A model generated the notes under the pieces. That model worked only from the letters and a program-made list of their open reading frames with translations. It searched no databases and was not told the DNA's origin. 40,253 bases of DNA, from positions 1-40,253 of the forward strand of contig JAUCBJ010001960.1 in the NCBI GenBank assembly GCA_032718475.1, in the 5' to 3' direction. Below are positions 19,099-29,389 of this stretch, piece by piece (position 1 is the first letter of the stretch; the number at the start of each line of letters is the position of its first letter). A program made the translations under genes and the position numbers. Origin of the DNA: Nemertoderma westbladi. Lineage: Eukaryota > Xenacoelomorpha > Nemertodermatida > Nemertodermatidae.

Positions 19099-19516
19099 AC
19101 TATTTATCGATATTCTAGAATTATGGGAGTCAGCATTGAGTATCATCCCGTCCAACTCAATTGCGACCACCTAGCAACATATCTAGCAACAGAAACGCCG
19201 AATAATAACGCCAAGTGATGGTACATTCAAAATCGTTGCCACCAGCTATCTCTCAGAACGTCCTTCAAGAATTGGTGTCAAGACTAACCTTGCTGGTTCG
19301 TGTGCAGAGTGGGAACTGGCTGGTGCGCTGGCGGTGATTGAAGCACATGGTCGGCTCACTATCGAGCATTTCAGTGCATTCTCTGTAACATCACAGAATT
19401 TCGAGGATAGTTCGGATGCCACATCAGATAAGAACAGGATGGTACGTATTTTGTCTACCGCATTCGCCACAATGATTAATGATAAGGATTTCCAGAACTG
19501 GCTGGAATGTCTGTAA
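19099..19516 (+). pseudogene. LRAT-like domain protein, 3' part
   Basis: Follows the right LTR; the first five bases are the target duplication ACTAT. From 19105 the frame continues the 5' part exactly (IYRYSRIMGVSIEYHPVQ), reaching QLNCDHLATYLATE with the catalytic-type Cys at 19162-19164, comparable to the NCEHF motif of LRAT proteins. An in-frame TGA follows at 19216-19218; shifting by one base at that point opens a further 99-codon frame (DGTFKIVATSYL to FQNWLECL, TAA at 19514-19516), so a single-base indel is likely. Length of the whole, without the transposon, would be about 315 residues. The C-terminal extension after the NC motif is not recognised. The gene is disrupted on this chromosome unless another copy exists. 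Confidence 0.6.
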
Positions 19517-19905
19517 AAGAATACAAGTCTCCAAATGCCATCCCCTCAGAAACATTACTTTGAGATAACTAGAGTATATGCTGTAGTTCTGGTTGTTATG
19601 TTAGCATGGCAACCAAGGCCAAACTCAGTTATATAGTAAATAGGCTGAATATCTCAACCTTGAGACAAGGGGAGCTGGAGCAAGATACCTGGATTATTAT
19701 TCAATACAATTGATTTCATTCATTCATGTGTGTTTAATCAGTTTAACCAATTAGATTGAGATGCCGGACTACCTGTCAATCCCATATGTCACAAATCTCT
19801 CAATGCACAACGTGCATGTAGCAGGACCCCCAGTTGGCCCTACCGAACGTTGTTGGTACCTTTATCGGCCGTCATAAAATTATATCGAATTAAAATACCA
19901 AAAGT
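19517..19905. other. Spacer between LRAT-like gene and small Cys-rich frames
   Basis: No gene seen. It may be 3' UTR of the LRAT-like gene. Confidence 0.4.
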
Positions 19906-20058
19906 ATGCCATACCCATGCACCGAAAACCTGAACAAAGTCGGAAGTGAGGCATTAGAAAGTGCTAAAGGAGTCAATGGTATGCAGCAGATGTGTGAAAA
20001 TTGTAATGGTATCACCAAGCCATGCAAGACACACAACACAAAGACGCCTTTAAAGTAA
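19906..20058 (+). CDS. Small Cys-containing ORF (50 codons), hypothetical
   Basis: ATG 19906 to TAA 20056-20058. The product starts MPYPCTENLNKVGSEALE and contains CENCNGITKPC, a CX2C pair plus a third Cys. Codon use is less AT-biased than the flanking DNA. The next open frame (20054-20260, one frame over) contains another CX2C pair, so the two may be one small zinc-binding protein broken by a frameshift. Same strand as the LRAT-like gene. No family recognised. Confidence 0.3.
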   Translation: MPYPCTENLNKVGSEALESAKGVNGMQQMCENCNGITKPCKTHNTKTPLK

Positions 20059-20260
20059 TAATAAAAATAAAGCACACCCGAGGAAACAAGTGAGGCAGAT
20101 CTACGATGAGAGGAATAGTTGCGATCAATGTAATAAATACGAAGATCGGTTTAGCGAAAAGCTATTTGAGTACCTTTGGAGGAGGCAGGTGAAGAGGAGC
20201 AATGGAAATGGATTCATGAAAATAGTAGTAGCGATAAAAGAATGTTTCCCAATCGAATAA
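20054..20260 (+). CDS. Small frame with CX2C pair, possible continuation
   Basis: No ATG at its 5' end; open from just after a TAA at 20051-20053. Encodes NSCDQCNKYEDRFSEKLFEY, a basic segment (RRQVKRSNGNG) and a hydrophobic end KIVVAIKECFPIE. The stop TAA (20258-20260) overlaps AATAAA (20256-20261), a likely poly(A) signal, which supports a transcript ending here. Likely joined to the preceding small ORF through a frameshift or a splice. Function unknown. Confidence 0.3.
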   Translation, partial: SNNKNKAHPRKQVRQIYDERNSCDQCNKYEDRFSEKLFEYLWRRQVKRSNGNGFMKIVVAIKECFPIE

Positions 20261-20397
20261 AATACAAACTATTTATTAACTTTACTTTAACAGTTCGTTA
20301 CAACGTAACATATCTTTAATGTGTGTATTAATGTGTATGTAAATATGTATAGCATTAAACTTGGCTATTGTCGGACTCTGCCTTTATTAAACATGTA

Positions 20398-21126
20398 GCC
20401 ACTGGCGGAAAAATTACAACAAAATGTAGCCACGGGTGGAACTATAAGAACAAAAGTAGCCACGGGTGGAACTATAAGAACAAAATCTATCCACAGGCGG
20501 AACTATAAGAACAAAATGTAGCCACGGGCGGAACTATAAGAACAAAATGTAGCCACGGGCGGAACTATAAGAACAAAATGTAGCCATGGGCGGAACTATA
20601 AGAACAAAATCTATCCATGGGCGGAACTATAAGAACAAAACGTAGCCACGGGCGGACATATAAGAACAAAATGAACCCACGGGCGGAACTATAAGAACAA
20701 AATCTATCCACGGGCGTAACTATAAGAACAAAATGTAGCCATGGGCGGAACTATAAGAACAAAATGTAGCCACGGGCGGAACTATAAGAACAAAATGTAG
20801 CCATGGGCGGAACTATAAGAACAAAATCTAGCCACGGGTGGAACTATAAGAACAAAATGTAGCAACGGGTGGAACTATAAGAACAAAATCTAGCCACGGG
20901 CGGAACTATAAGAACAAAATCTACCCACGGGCGGAACTATAAGAACAAAATCTAGCCACGGGCGGAGCTATAAGAACAAAATGTAGCCACGGGCTGAACT
21001 ATAAGAACAAAATGTAGCCATGGGCGGAACTATAAGAACAAAATCTAGCCACGGGCGGAACTATAAGAACAAAATCTAGCCACGGGCGGAACTATAAGAA
21101 CAAAATGTAGCCACGGGCGAAACTTT
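20398..21126. repeat. 31-bp minisatellite, second family
   Basis: About 23 tandem copies of a 31-bp unit containing GGCGGAACTATAAGAACAAA. Variation is mainly GTAGCC/CTATCC/CTAGCC and ACGGG/ATGGG. The sequence is unrelated to the 31-bp array at 1-423. Confidence 0.95.
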
Positions 21127-21553
21127 CCTATTGCTATTACGGCTAAGGCTATTACTTTGCGGAATTTTGCAATTAGTAATTTTTAAATTATGTATGGGAG
21201 GATGATATCAATAGATGAATTTGGATATGGACTGGATATGGTTATTCCTCTAAAGGTTAAGGGGGGGGGGGGGGGGGGGGTAGTCGGATTTGGCAACCTT
21301 TTGGTAATGTTTAAAATACACCATAGTATATCATTGGATACTAGGACATATATATATATTCTGAAAGGTAATTGGACGGGCTTTCCATTTCTGTGGTCAC
21401 ACATCTAAAATACTCGCTTCTGATTGGCTAATAGCCAATTAAACGAAATTTTGATTGGTCCGTTCTTAAAATGTATCTCCTCCTACAATTTTGAGTATTT
21501 TGGTCTGAAAATTGGTGAGTATGTGCACTGACTATCCCTTTACAGAATCCTTA
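21127..21553. other. Spacer with a 20-bp poly-G tract
   Basis: Poly-G at 21261-21280. The open frames around it have no recognisable domain. TGATTGG and CCAATT motifs cluster near 21421-21455. No gene seen. Confidence 0.5.
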
Positions 21554-21558
21554 GAGGA
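21554..21558. repeat. Target-site duplication of BEL-2, left copy (GAGGA)
   Basis: GAGGA precedes the left LTR and is repeated at 29958-29962 right after the right LTR. Confidence 0.88.
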
Positions 21559-22126
21559 CTTTAGTGTATTCAATTCCGCTAACCAGGCCCACACAAAGTT
21601 GGTTTTAAGCAATATTGGGAGCACGAGGTTGATTACCAATCGACCTCGTGTCACCCCAATAAGCGGGGACAACAGGCCCCAAGGGAACACACACAGCGGG
21701 GGTCAGAGGTTACACCTCCGGGAGGGAGAGAGAGACGGCAGCGGGGGGGAAGCACTCCCAGGGAGATGGGAGGGTGAGAAGTGAGTTATTAGCCAATGGG
21801 GGGAAGGCATCGGCTGATTAGTGTAATGCGGCCAACCGGTGCAATATATTACCAGTATCCGTGTTATTCATTCACTCATTAGCTAGTCAGTTCAGTTAGG
21901 GTAGGACGGCAACTTTATTACCGTTCAGCCGTTTATTCATTCACGTTGTCAGTATACTGCAATTACCAACTGCATTCACTATAACTGTGCTTATACTTTA
22001 TACCATTTATATTATATACATATCGAACGATTAACAACAGGAACTCTAATAAACTCTTTTCACACGGCGGGACGCGTAAATAAATCTAACCGGATAAACC
22101 GGGATCCTCTGTCTGATCCCATCACA
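21559..22126 (+). repeat. BEL-2 left LTR
   Basis: 568 bp; ends in ATCACA. Its first bases read CTTTAGTG where the right LTR reads TGTTAGCG, so the canonical TG is lost. It contains the conserved hairpin (around 21640-21670) with compensatory changes relative to BEL-1. Confidence 0.93.
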
Positions 22127-22208
22127 GTAATAAAGTCCAGCTGCCCGAAACTGAACCACAGTAATAAACTCTAGCTGCCCCAACAGTAATAAAGACACCG
22201 AACGTAAA
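22127..22208 (+). other. BEL-2 leader with short tandem repeat
   Basis: Two full copies and part of a third of a 30-40 bp unit containing CAGTAATAAA and AGCTGCCC. A primer-binding site is expected here, but I cannot match it to a tRNA by eye. Confidence 0.5.
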
Positions 22209-23636
22209 GCGCTGAGTCGAACAGGAGAGACGACACCGCCGCGGACCCCGGATGGCGACCTAATGATCTGCGAGGCCGCGACGCGACGGTACAGACCCAC
22301 GATGCCGGACCCATCGATAACGGGCGATCCGGCAACCAAAGATGAGGGGGGCCGTCTACAACCAGAAGACGAGTCGAGAGGAGGGAGAGATGAGTTGGGA
22401 GAGGAGAGAGATGAGTCGACACACAGCGGCGGTCGACGTGCTGATGTCGCCGGCCAGCCACAGGCCGAGGGCGACGGACGGCCCACTGGAACGGCGACGG
22501 TGGGGCCGCCGATACGACGCCGGACCCGGAGGGATAAAGGAGATGTCGGCGACGAGGACGTCGGGGTCAGCGACCAGCTCCGACGAGCCTACGCCGCGAC
22601 CCAGAAGCAGTTGAGAGAGGCCAAAGGAGGGGCGAAGATAGACGAGGTGAAGTTGAGGAAACGATTAGGCGAGTCGAACAGACACTTTGATTACTTAATG
22701 CGTTTTGGACAGGGAGAACTAGCTGACGAGAGAGCGAGAGGGGTTGCCAGCGAACTGTTCGAACTATGGGAGTATAGGGGTATGGAACCTAGCGTAGTGT
22801 ATGTAGGGCCATACTTAGTCGATGCATGGGGAGTAAAATTGGTGGTTTGGAGGAGACCGCAGGAGAGCGAATCCGAGGTTAACCCCGAGGATTCGGTCTT
22901 GTCGGTAGGGGAAAATCCAGGGAGGCGGGGTAAAGTTAGTGGGACGGGAAGGCGACGGGAGTCCGTCGCGACCGATAAGTCTGCTACATCCTCCGCAAAA
23001 GAAAGAGAAAAAGTGCGGGAAATAGATCTGGCATGCTAGCTCAATCTGGCGGCGCTAGACCAGAGAGAACTAGAGAGACAGTTAGAGGAAGGGAGTGCGT
23101 TATTAGAGAAGGAGAAAGAACTGGTTAGAGTGAACAGAGAGAGGGCCGAGAAGGCCGCGAGAAGCTTTAAGGAGTGCGAGGAAATAGGGAGGATAGAAAG
23201 GAAGGAGCAAGAAGAGCGCGAGGCGAGAGAGCAGAATAGGCGTGAAGAGCGTGAGGCGAGAGACCAGAGCGAGCGAAAAGAGCGTGAGGCGAGAGAACAG
23301 AGCGAGCGAAAAGAGCGCGAGGTGAGACGACTGGAGAGAGTTGCGAGAGGTGGAATTAGCCGACCAGAGTGCGCGGGAGGATCGGGAAAGAGAGGCAAAG
23401 GGGAAGCATGTGCGGGATGATTTGCATGCCCGCCTAAAGGGGCTTATTCAATATCAAGCCAAACAGAAACGCAGACTGGAATTAGCGCAGATGGGATTGT
23501 CAGAGAGCGAGACTGGCTCGAGTATTTACGAGGAGCCAAGGGCTGTGGAAACGTTTATTGGTACCCCACTTACAGGGACCACACGACAGACCCAAGACTG
23601 GTGTGACCGTACGGGCGGGGGGGGGGGGGGGGGGGG
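22209..23636 (+). pseudogene. BEL-2 gag, N-terminal part and coiled coil
   Basis: Homologous to BEL-1 8424 onward, but the start ATG has become CTG (near 22213). The frame from 22263 is open for 258 codons: disordered acidic/basic N terminus, KRLGESNRHFDYLMRFGQGE, ARGVASELFELWEYRGM, then a basic linker. An in-frame TAG at 23037-23039 stands where BEL-1 has CAG (DLAC then Q). A long coiled coil follows (23130-23340, REARDQSERKEREAREQS). A 2-base deletion near 23349 shifts the frame into VELADQSAREDRERE and QYQAKQKRRLELAQMGLSES. It ends in poly-Gly encoded by a 21-bp poly-G. The coiled coil may drive Gag multimerisation (inference). Confidence 0.8.
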
Positions 23637-23637
23637 G
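23617..23637. repeat. Poly-G tract inside gag, 21 bp
   Basis: Same position in gag as the 16-bp run in BEL-1 (9815-9830). Upstream and downstream coding are one frame apart here. Other runs within BEL-2 gag are at 24342-24359 and 25205-25219. Confidence 0.9.
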
Positions 23638-25117
23638 TAATAATACAGTAGATAACGTTAATATTAATAGTACCGTATTGGATAATTCTAACCAAACTTT
23701 CATTGCAGGAAATATTTTACCTAGTAGTAGTAATTTAAATTTACGAGTAATTACGAGTACGAATACGAGTAATTCGAATAATAATGCCAATTTAAATAAT
23801 CCGAATAATCCTAATTCAAATAATTAAAATATGAATCTGCAAAATAATTCAAATAATCTTATTTCGGACGAACAAAATAATTCCGTTTCTAATTTAGGCG
23901 TGCAAAATAATTTAATTGATTTGGAGGATTTAATTGATTTAACGGGCGATACTAGTAATGGTGCTATTAATATAAACGCGGCGGGCACAGACAGCCCGAC
24001 AAACGAGGGCCTGGTAGGCCACATAGTTGGTAGGCAGGAAATGACGGGGTTGAGTCAACCCGATGAGGGCCTGGTAGGCCACGTAGTCAGTAGGCAGGAG
24101 GTGGCGCGGTTAAGTCAATCCAATGAGGGCCTGGTAGGCCACGTAGTTAGTAGGCAGGAAGTAGAGGGCCTGGTAGGCCACACAGTAGCAGAGAGAGGGG
24201 CGGGGGTGAATAGACCCAGCCGCAGTAGGGTTAGTGTGTCGACTAGAGAGGGGTGTAGTAGTGAAGTGAGAGATAGTGAAGTAATAGGTGGCGAGCGAGG
24301 GGGGGCTGTAGGAGCCCCACAACGAGAGATTAGCGGCGAGCGGGGGGGGGGGGGGGGGGCAAAGAGTGTCGCACAAGTGTCAGCGGATAATGCGCGGGGC
24401 GAATTAGGTGAACCGCAGCACCCGGCGACGGAGAGTAATAGGGGGATTACGAGTATCCCCAGCGGCGTGCGATCGAGCAGAGAGAAGCAGATTGACGTCG
24501 CGAGAGGGCGAGCGACGAGGCGTCGAGCCCAATCAGAAGAGGGAAGAAGAACAGTGGAGTTTAACCGGGAGGTCGACGAGAGATCTCACGACCGGGGATA
24601 CTGCACTACAGAGAGAAGAAAGGAAGAGGGTAGAAGAAGTGTCGCCGCGAACGACAGAAGGGCGAGGACGGATAGCGAGCCGTCGGTAGTAGAGATGGAG
24701 ACGGAGAGTCAGTGGGGTCGAACTTCGGGAGATTGCCGTCGCCCCGGAGGAACGCGACCTGACGAGGCGTATTGAGCGCAGAGAGAGGGGTACAGGATGT
24801 ACTGGCACGAGGACGAGAGCAGTAGAGGGGGTCGAAGAGAAACTTCCCGACGGGATATACCTACCGATCGAGAATACGGTAGCCGCGGGGAGGATTATTC
24901 GAGAAGGATAAACTTTGATCCCGAGCGACACATACAGACTGCAGGACATACTATAGGCCTTACTGCACATACCATAGGCCATGCTGGGAGAGATAATGTA
25001 GGCGATAGGATAGCGCGAACGACGGGATTAAACCCGGAAGTCGCGGAGTACATACCAGCAGGTAGGCCAGAAGTGGATAGGCCTATACAGGTACCAGCAC
25101 AGAATGCAAGGACATAA
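23638..25117 (+). pseudogene. BEL-2 gag, Asn-rich and repeat region
   Basis: One frame with stops at 23825-23827 (TAA) and 24773-24775 (TGA). Order: an Asn-rich low-complexity stretch (about 23640-23900), a short acidic patch (NNLIDLEDLIDLTGD), three to four tandem 20-residue repeats of the type EGLVGHVVSRQEVARLSQSN (24005-24190), an RPSRSRVSVSTREG segment, a second poly-Gly run (24342-24359), and a long Arg/Glu-rich disordered part. The product would be almost wholly disordered, unlike typical short Gag N termini. Role unknown; disorder plus Asn-rich and coiled-coil parts could support particle or condensate formation (inference). Confidence 0.7.
24005..24190 (+). repeat. 60-bp coding tandem repeat (GLVGH repeat)
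   Basis: Units begin GAGGGCCTGGTAGGCCACGT; CTGGTAGGCCA is nearly palindromic. The same repeat in different copy number is at 12117-12250 in BEL-1. Confidence 0.85.
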
Positions 25118-25290
25118 CATATACCCAGGGGAGGGGAGACTTATTGCGGATAGGTGTATGGGCCCCAATATATTAACATCAACCCCAGTACCAAACATAC
25201 CGGTGGGGGGGGGGGGGGGACAGGGTGACATTCCCCCATCACAATATCAACAATATACCCCAATAGGAGTAACAACATCGAACCCCTTGG
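25118..25290 (+). pseudogene. BEL-2 gag linker with poly-G and TA runs
   Basis: A frame open from about 25104 encodes GPNILTSTPVPNIPVGGGGGQGD and crosses a 15-bp poly-G at 25205-25219. Further on, a TATATATA run near 25328-25343 lies in the overlap with the next frame. The true Gag frame appears to switch between these two simple repeats. Confidence 0.5.
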
Positions 25291-27765
25291 ATGAGAATAG
25301 ATCGTGCGACACAGAAATATGGACCCCCTATATATATATATATAATACCCCCTATGATATATCCAAGTCAGAGGAAAGCGACAGACAGGACGAACGGACC
25401 ACACCCAACGGGAGAACCTATACAGCATCCATCGAACCCATTGGAAGCGCAAGCGATGGGGATGGCCACGTTAATCGATGCATTAAAGACAGGGATTGAG
25501 TTACCACCCGTGGAACCATTCAAATTCGATGGAAGTAGGCCGGAAGAATACCTACAGTTTCGGCGTATGTATAGTAATGAAATATTAACAAAGAATTTGA
25601 CGCAGGCGGAGTGCCTAAAGTATCTACAAGTGTATACAGGAGGCCCAGCATACGACATCGTGAGGCAATACCAGAGCATTGAGGGCGGCTTCACGACGGC
25701 ATGGTGGGCGTTAGACAGGGAATACGGGCACCCGGCCAAGATCATCCAGCAGACCCTGAGAGGTATAACATCGGGTGGCCTATAGGATAACCCCGTTAGC
25801 ATAAAGACATTCGCTAACAAAGTCGAGAAGGTGCTAATCGTACTAAAGACGCTGGACGCGCCATACGAACTCAACGCGTCTAACAACATCGCTACGATAG
25901 CGCAGGCACTACCGATTTGGCTGCGCAATAAGTGGAGAAAAATCGCTTTCACCACTCGAGATAGGAAGGGTGAGGAACCGGGTTTAGAAGAGATGTCGAG
26001 CTTCTTAAACTATGAAGCTGAACTTATAACGGACCCAGTCTATAGCGAGGATAGCCTGGGAAAGGGACCAAAGACCGATTACCACAGGCCGAAACCAGAG
26101 CACAACGCGTCAAACGCATTGCCAAAGCTCAGACAGTCACTGCCGTATGCAGCAACGCAGGGGACTACCAGTCCACAAGTAGCCGCGGGTAAGACCACAT
26201 CATGGAGCGGACAGGGGAAAAATAACAACACAAATAAACATAACCCCAGCACGCCCAGTAGGCCAAACCCAAACAATAAGAATAGTAGGGACTTTGGTAC
26301 AAATATAAGTGCGGTATGCAACGTACTTTATAAGGATGGCTACACCCCAAAGAGCAAATGCCAACTACATACAAATGCACTTCATCAGACCATGAACTGC
26401 AGGTATTGGCAAGCGCTACCCAGGGAAGATCAGGTAGAATACGCGAGAAGAAATGAAATCTGCTCGCGATGTGTGATGAGTGGACATAGAGCTAACCAAT
26501 GCAAAGAAACGCCAATTAAGTTCAGTCAGAGTAAAGGACAGACAATGACAACGAGCACCGTAGTGGCAAGGAAGAGAGGAACGGTACTATTAGGAGTAGT
26601 ACCAGTAAGGATAATCGGGGAAGGCAATCGATCAGTAACCACACTGATGCTGGTCGACAGTGGTGCAGCCTTCACCTTAGTTGAGGATTGGGTGGCCGAA
26701 GAGATAGGATTGAGAACGAGGCCAAGTAGAATGGCGGTAACAACCATCTCCAGCAAAGATGAGGTTCTGGAGATGAGGACCGGACGGTGCGCGATAGCAG
26801 CGATAGCACCGGGATGCGACTATGGGGCGACCATCGACCCCATCCAGGTGATAGAGTCGATAAATATCAACGCCAGGCGGCCAACCAACATCGAAGTCGA
26901 ACAATACAGATTCCTGGACAGTATCGATTTCTCAATCCCAGAGGTGGATGTTAGGAAGGTATCCATCATAGTAGGAATGGACTGCCCGACGGCCCACGAG
27001 AGAATGCAAACAGTCTTCGGCGAAGACAGGCAGTGTGACCCGGTGGTGATATTAACACCATTCGGATGGACGCTGAGCGGCCCAATCAGGAGTAAGATAC
27101 CATTTAGGATGTCGGAGAGATCAGGATGCATGTTCGCGGGAACTATGCGAGAAATGGGAGATGAGGGAGCGGAGGAGCAGCTCAGGAGACTGCTCAGGCA
27201 GGATTTTGAGGGATTAAAGGAGACCGGGGTCGGAACCTCGGTGGAAGTTAAACAGGCTCTACAGAGTGTAAGGGAGTCGATGAAATGCGACGAGGGGTGG
27301 TATACCATAGGAATGGTATGGAAGCTACCGAAGCTACCGTTACCCGACAATAAAGGGATGGTACTCATGAGGCTTCGTAAGTTGAAGCAGACGCTAAAAC
27401 GGAGCCCCGAGAAGAATGAGTACATTCACAAAACAATCAGAAAGTATGTCGAGAAAGGATGGGCCGTGGAGTTACCGGTCAATGAACCAAGCACGGACAG
27501 GACCTATTACCTGCCACTCCACGTGGCTCTAGACCCGAAGAAAGGTAAACTCCGGATGGTAGTTGACGCATCGGCCAAGACCAACGGAAAATGCCTAAAC
27601 GATTATCTGCTGGAGGGTCCCAACATCTACAACTCAGGGATCGACGTCCTACTCAGATTCAGGAATGGTAAACACGCTTTCACCTGCGACATCGAAGGCA
27701 TGTTCAACCAAGTCCGTGTAACAAAATGGATAGTGACAGCCAGCGCTTCCTATGGTATGACGGCG
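25291..27765 (+). pseudogene. BEL-2 gag core, protease and N-terminal RT
   Basis: One frame with a single stop, TAG at 25783-25785. In order: LPPVEPFKFDGSRPEEYLQF and ECLKYLQVYTGGPAYDI, a DUF1759-like Gag core typical of BEL/Pao; a CCHC knuckle CSRCVMSGHRANQC (26461-26502) preceded by further Cys/His residues; the retropepsin-type protease with the catalytic Asp in MLVDSGAAFTLV (26656-26658); MDCPTAHERMQTVFGEDRQC and PFGWTLSGPIRSKIP, the linker; then RT with YYLPLHVALDPKKGKLRMVV, DASAKTNGKCLNDYLLEGPN and FTCDIEGMFNQV. Homology to BEL-1 RT ends near 27765, before the second catalytic aspartates. The protease would cleave Gag-Pol in the particle. Confidence 0.88.
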
Positions 27766-28308
27766 ATGAGGATCAGGATTAGGATTAGGCGATTAGGATT
27801 GCATCGTAAATTTAATGCGCAAAATGTGAGGAAGAAAAATATTATACTAGGTTAAATAATTAAATTATTACGCGCCAGATATGAGCAGTATAAACGATGG
27901 ACCAATATTGCAAAGGTACTGTATTAGTATTAGTATTTGTAAGCATATGAACGTGATTTATATCCAAGTATCTAGTGTGTAATTAGATAAATAAAAGTTG
28001 TAGCACATGTAGTGCGGAAATTTTAACTTAGTACGCAATATGACGTATGTAACAAAGCAAAAACAAAATATAAAGAGAAAAATGTCAATACAGTAGTAAA
28101 AGTTGTTACTGTATGTAATAACACCGTAATGTTAAACCTGTCCGAACCATTGTTTAGAGGGTCGGGTGGTAAACGTTAAGAGGGGGGTTATGTTTGTGGA
28201 TTAGTAATGCTTCCGCAGCTAAAACGCCAAACATTTATACTGCTGTGGAATATCCAATTTCCGTGTCTGCATTTACCGCCAGTTCAATAAAACCATACAA
28301 CTTTTAGC
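27766..28308. other. Foreign segment replacing pol and most of the extra ORF in BEL-2
   Basis: AT-rich, non-coding, without similarity to BEL-1. It begins with AGGATTAGGATTAGG-type repeats and ends near AATAAAACCATACA. A purine run AAGAGGGGGG (28177-28186) followed by TATGTTTGTGG could be a polypurine tract and LTR start of another LTR element, with the AATAAA-to-ACA end 110 bp later, but this is weak. Confidence 0.5.
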
Positions 28309-28696
28309 CTACCAGGAAGTGGCGACGGCGGCATTGTATGCCGGAGTGATAAATACGCAGAGGTTTTTGGACAGGTGGACGCCACAGAACAGAGGAGAGT
28401 TCAGGGATTTCTTGGCGGAGCATGTGCCGCGGGTGATGAAAGTGATCCTATGGGACGCCACCAGGGGGAGACAACAGGGCCACTCGGAGGGGCCACCCGC
28501 GAAGCGATACTGGGAGCTAATAACACCAGCGCCCAAGGAGTCGACGACCGGGATTAGTAAAGAGGTGACAGCGAGGGTCAGGAGCCTGAAATCAGACAAG
28601 ACCAAAGGAGCGGCAGTGACCAGGAAACGACCCAGGGAGGAGGACGATAGAGGGAAAGAGTTGAGGTGGTTCCCAAAGGCAGGTGGAACGATCTAA
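28309..28696 (+). pseudogene. C-terminal fragment of the extra BEL ORF (BEL-2 copy)
   Basis: From EVATAALYAGVINTQRF to WFPKAGGTI, then TAA. It aligns throughout with BEL-1 17464-17850 and is in one frame here, which shows that the frame break at 17556-17559 in BEL-1 is a 1-base insertion. The end contains the basic RKRPREEDDRGKELRW. The exonuclease-like and zinc-knuckle parts are missing because of the foreign segment. Confidence 0.85.
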
Positions 28697-29389
28697 GACA
28701 TCCGTGTGATATGCCTGGAAGGCACCACGCGAGACGTGCGAACTCCTAAGTACGAATTCAAGTAATTTAAATAATGGAAAAGTGCAATTAGTATGTACGT
28801 ACGTAGTAATCATTATTAGTTTAGCAAGTAAATACAATCAAAGTAAGTACTATAGTCATACAACCTTTTTCTCAATTAGCTACTGGGACTGGGGACCAAT
28901 AGACTATAATACTATCACGGACGAGACACTGGACGACATGACACTTCTTGAGTGCGACGGCACAGGAGGGGGGTGAAACTCGTCGGGAGTGAGTGGGTGA
29001 GATAGGGATTGAGTTGTAGTGCGGAGAGAGTGCGAGTGCAATTCAAGTGTGGGGGGGAGGAATAAGAGGCTGAGTGAGGGATAGGGAAGTCCGAGAGTTA
29101 GAGCGGAAGTGAGGAGAAGTAGAGGAGAGTCAGGGTGAGAACAGAGTGGAGTTGGAGTGGCGAAAGTGTTGGGGAAACAAAAGTCGTGTGAGAGGAGCGC
29201 ACGATCGGCCCGACACGGGACGCCAGGTAAACAGGGTAGCGATATCATACCCATAGGGGGCGGTCTGGAAAGCCGGCTCCGAGGAAAACAGTTCCACCCC
29301 ACACTCGATGCTAGGTCGAGATCCAGCGGAATTGTAGCGCACTAGAGGTGGATGCTATCTTCTCACCAGGAAGATAGCATGGGGGGGAG
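28697..29389 (+). other. BEL-2 3' untranslated region, hairpin and polypurine tract
   Basis: Non-coding and conserved with BEL-1. It contains the perfect 11-bp stem at 29352-29362/29370-29380 (loop TCACCAG) and GGGGGGGAG at 29381-29389 directly before the LTR. Confidence 0.8.

Noticed and set aside
20398-21126. Possible CRISPR-like array
   Set aside because: Units are contiguous head-to-tail with no unique spacers, and the window is eukaryotic; it is a minisatellite.
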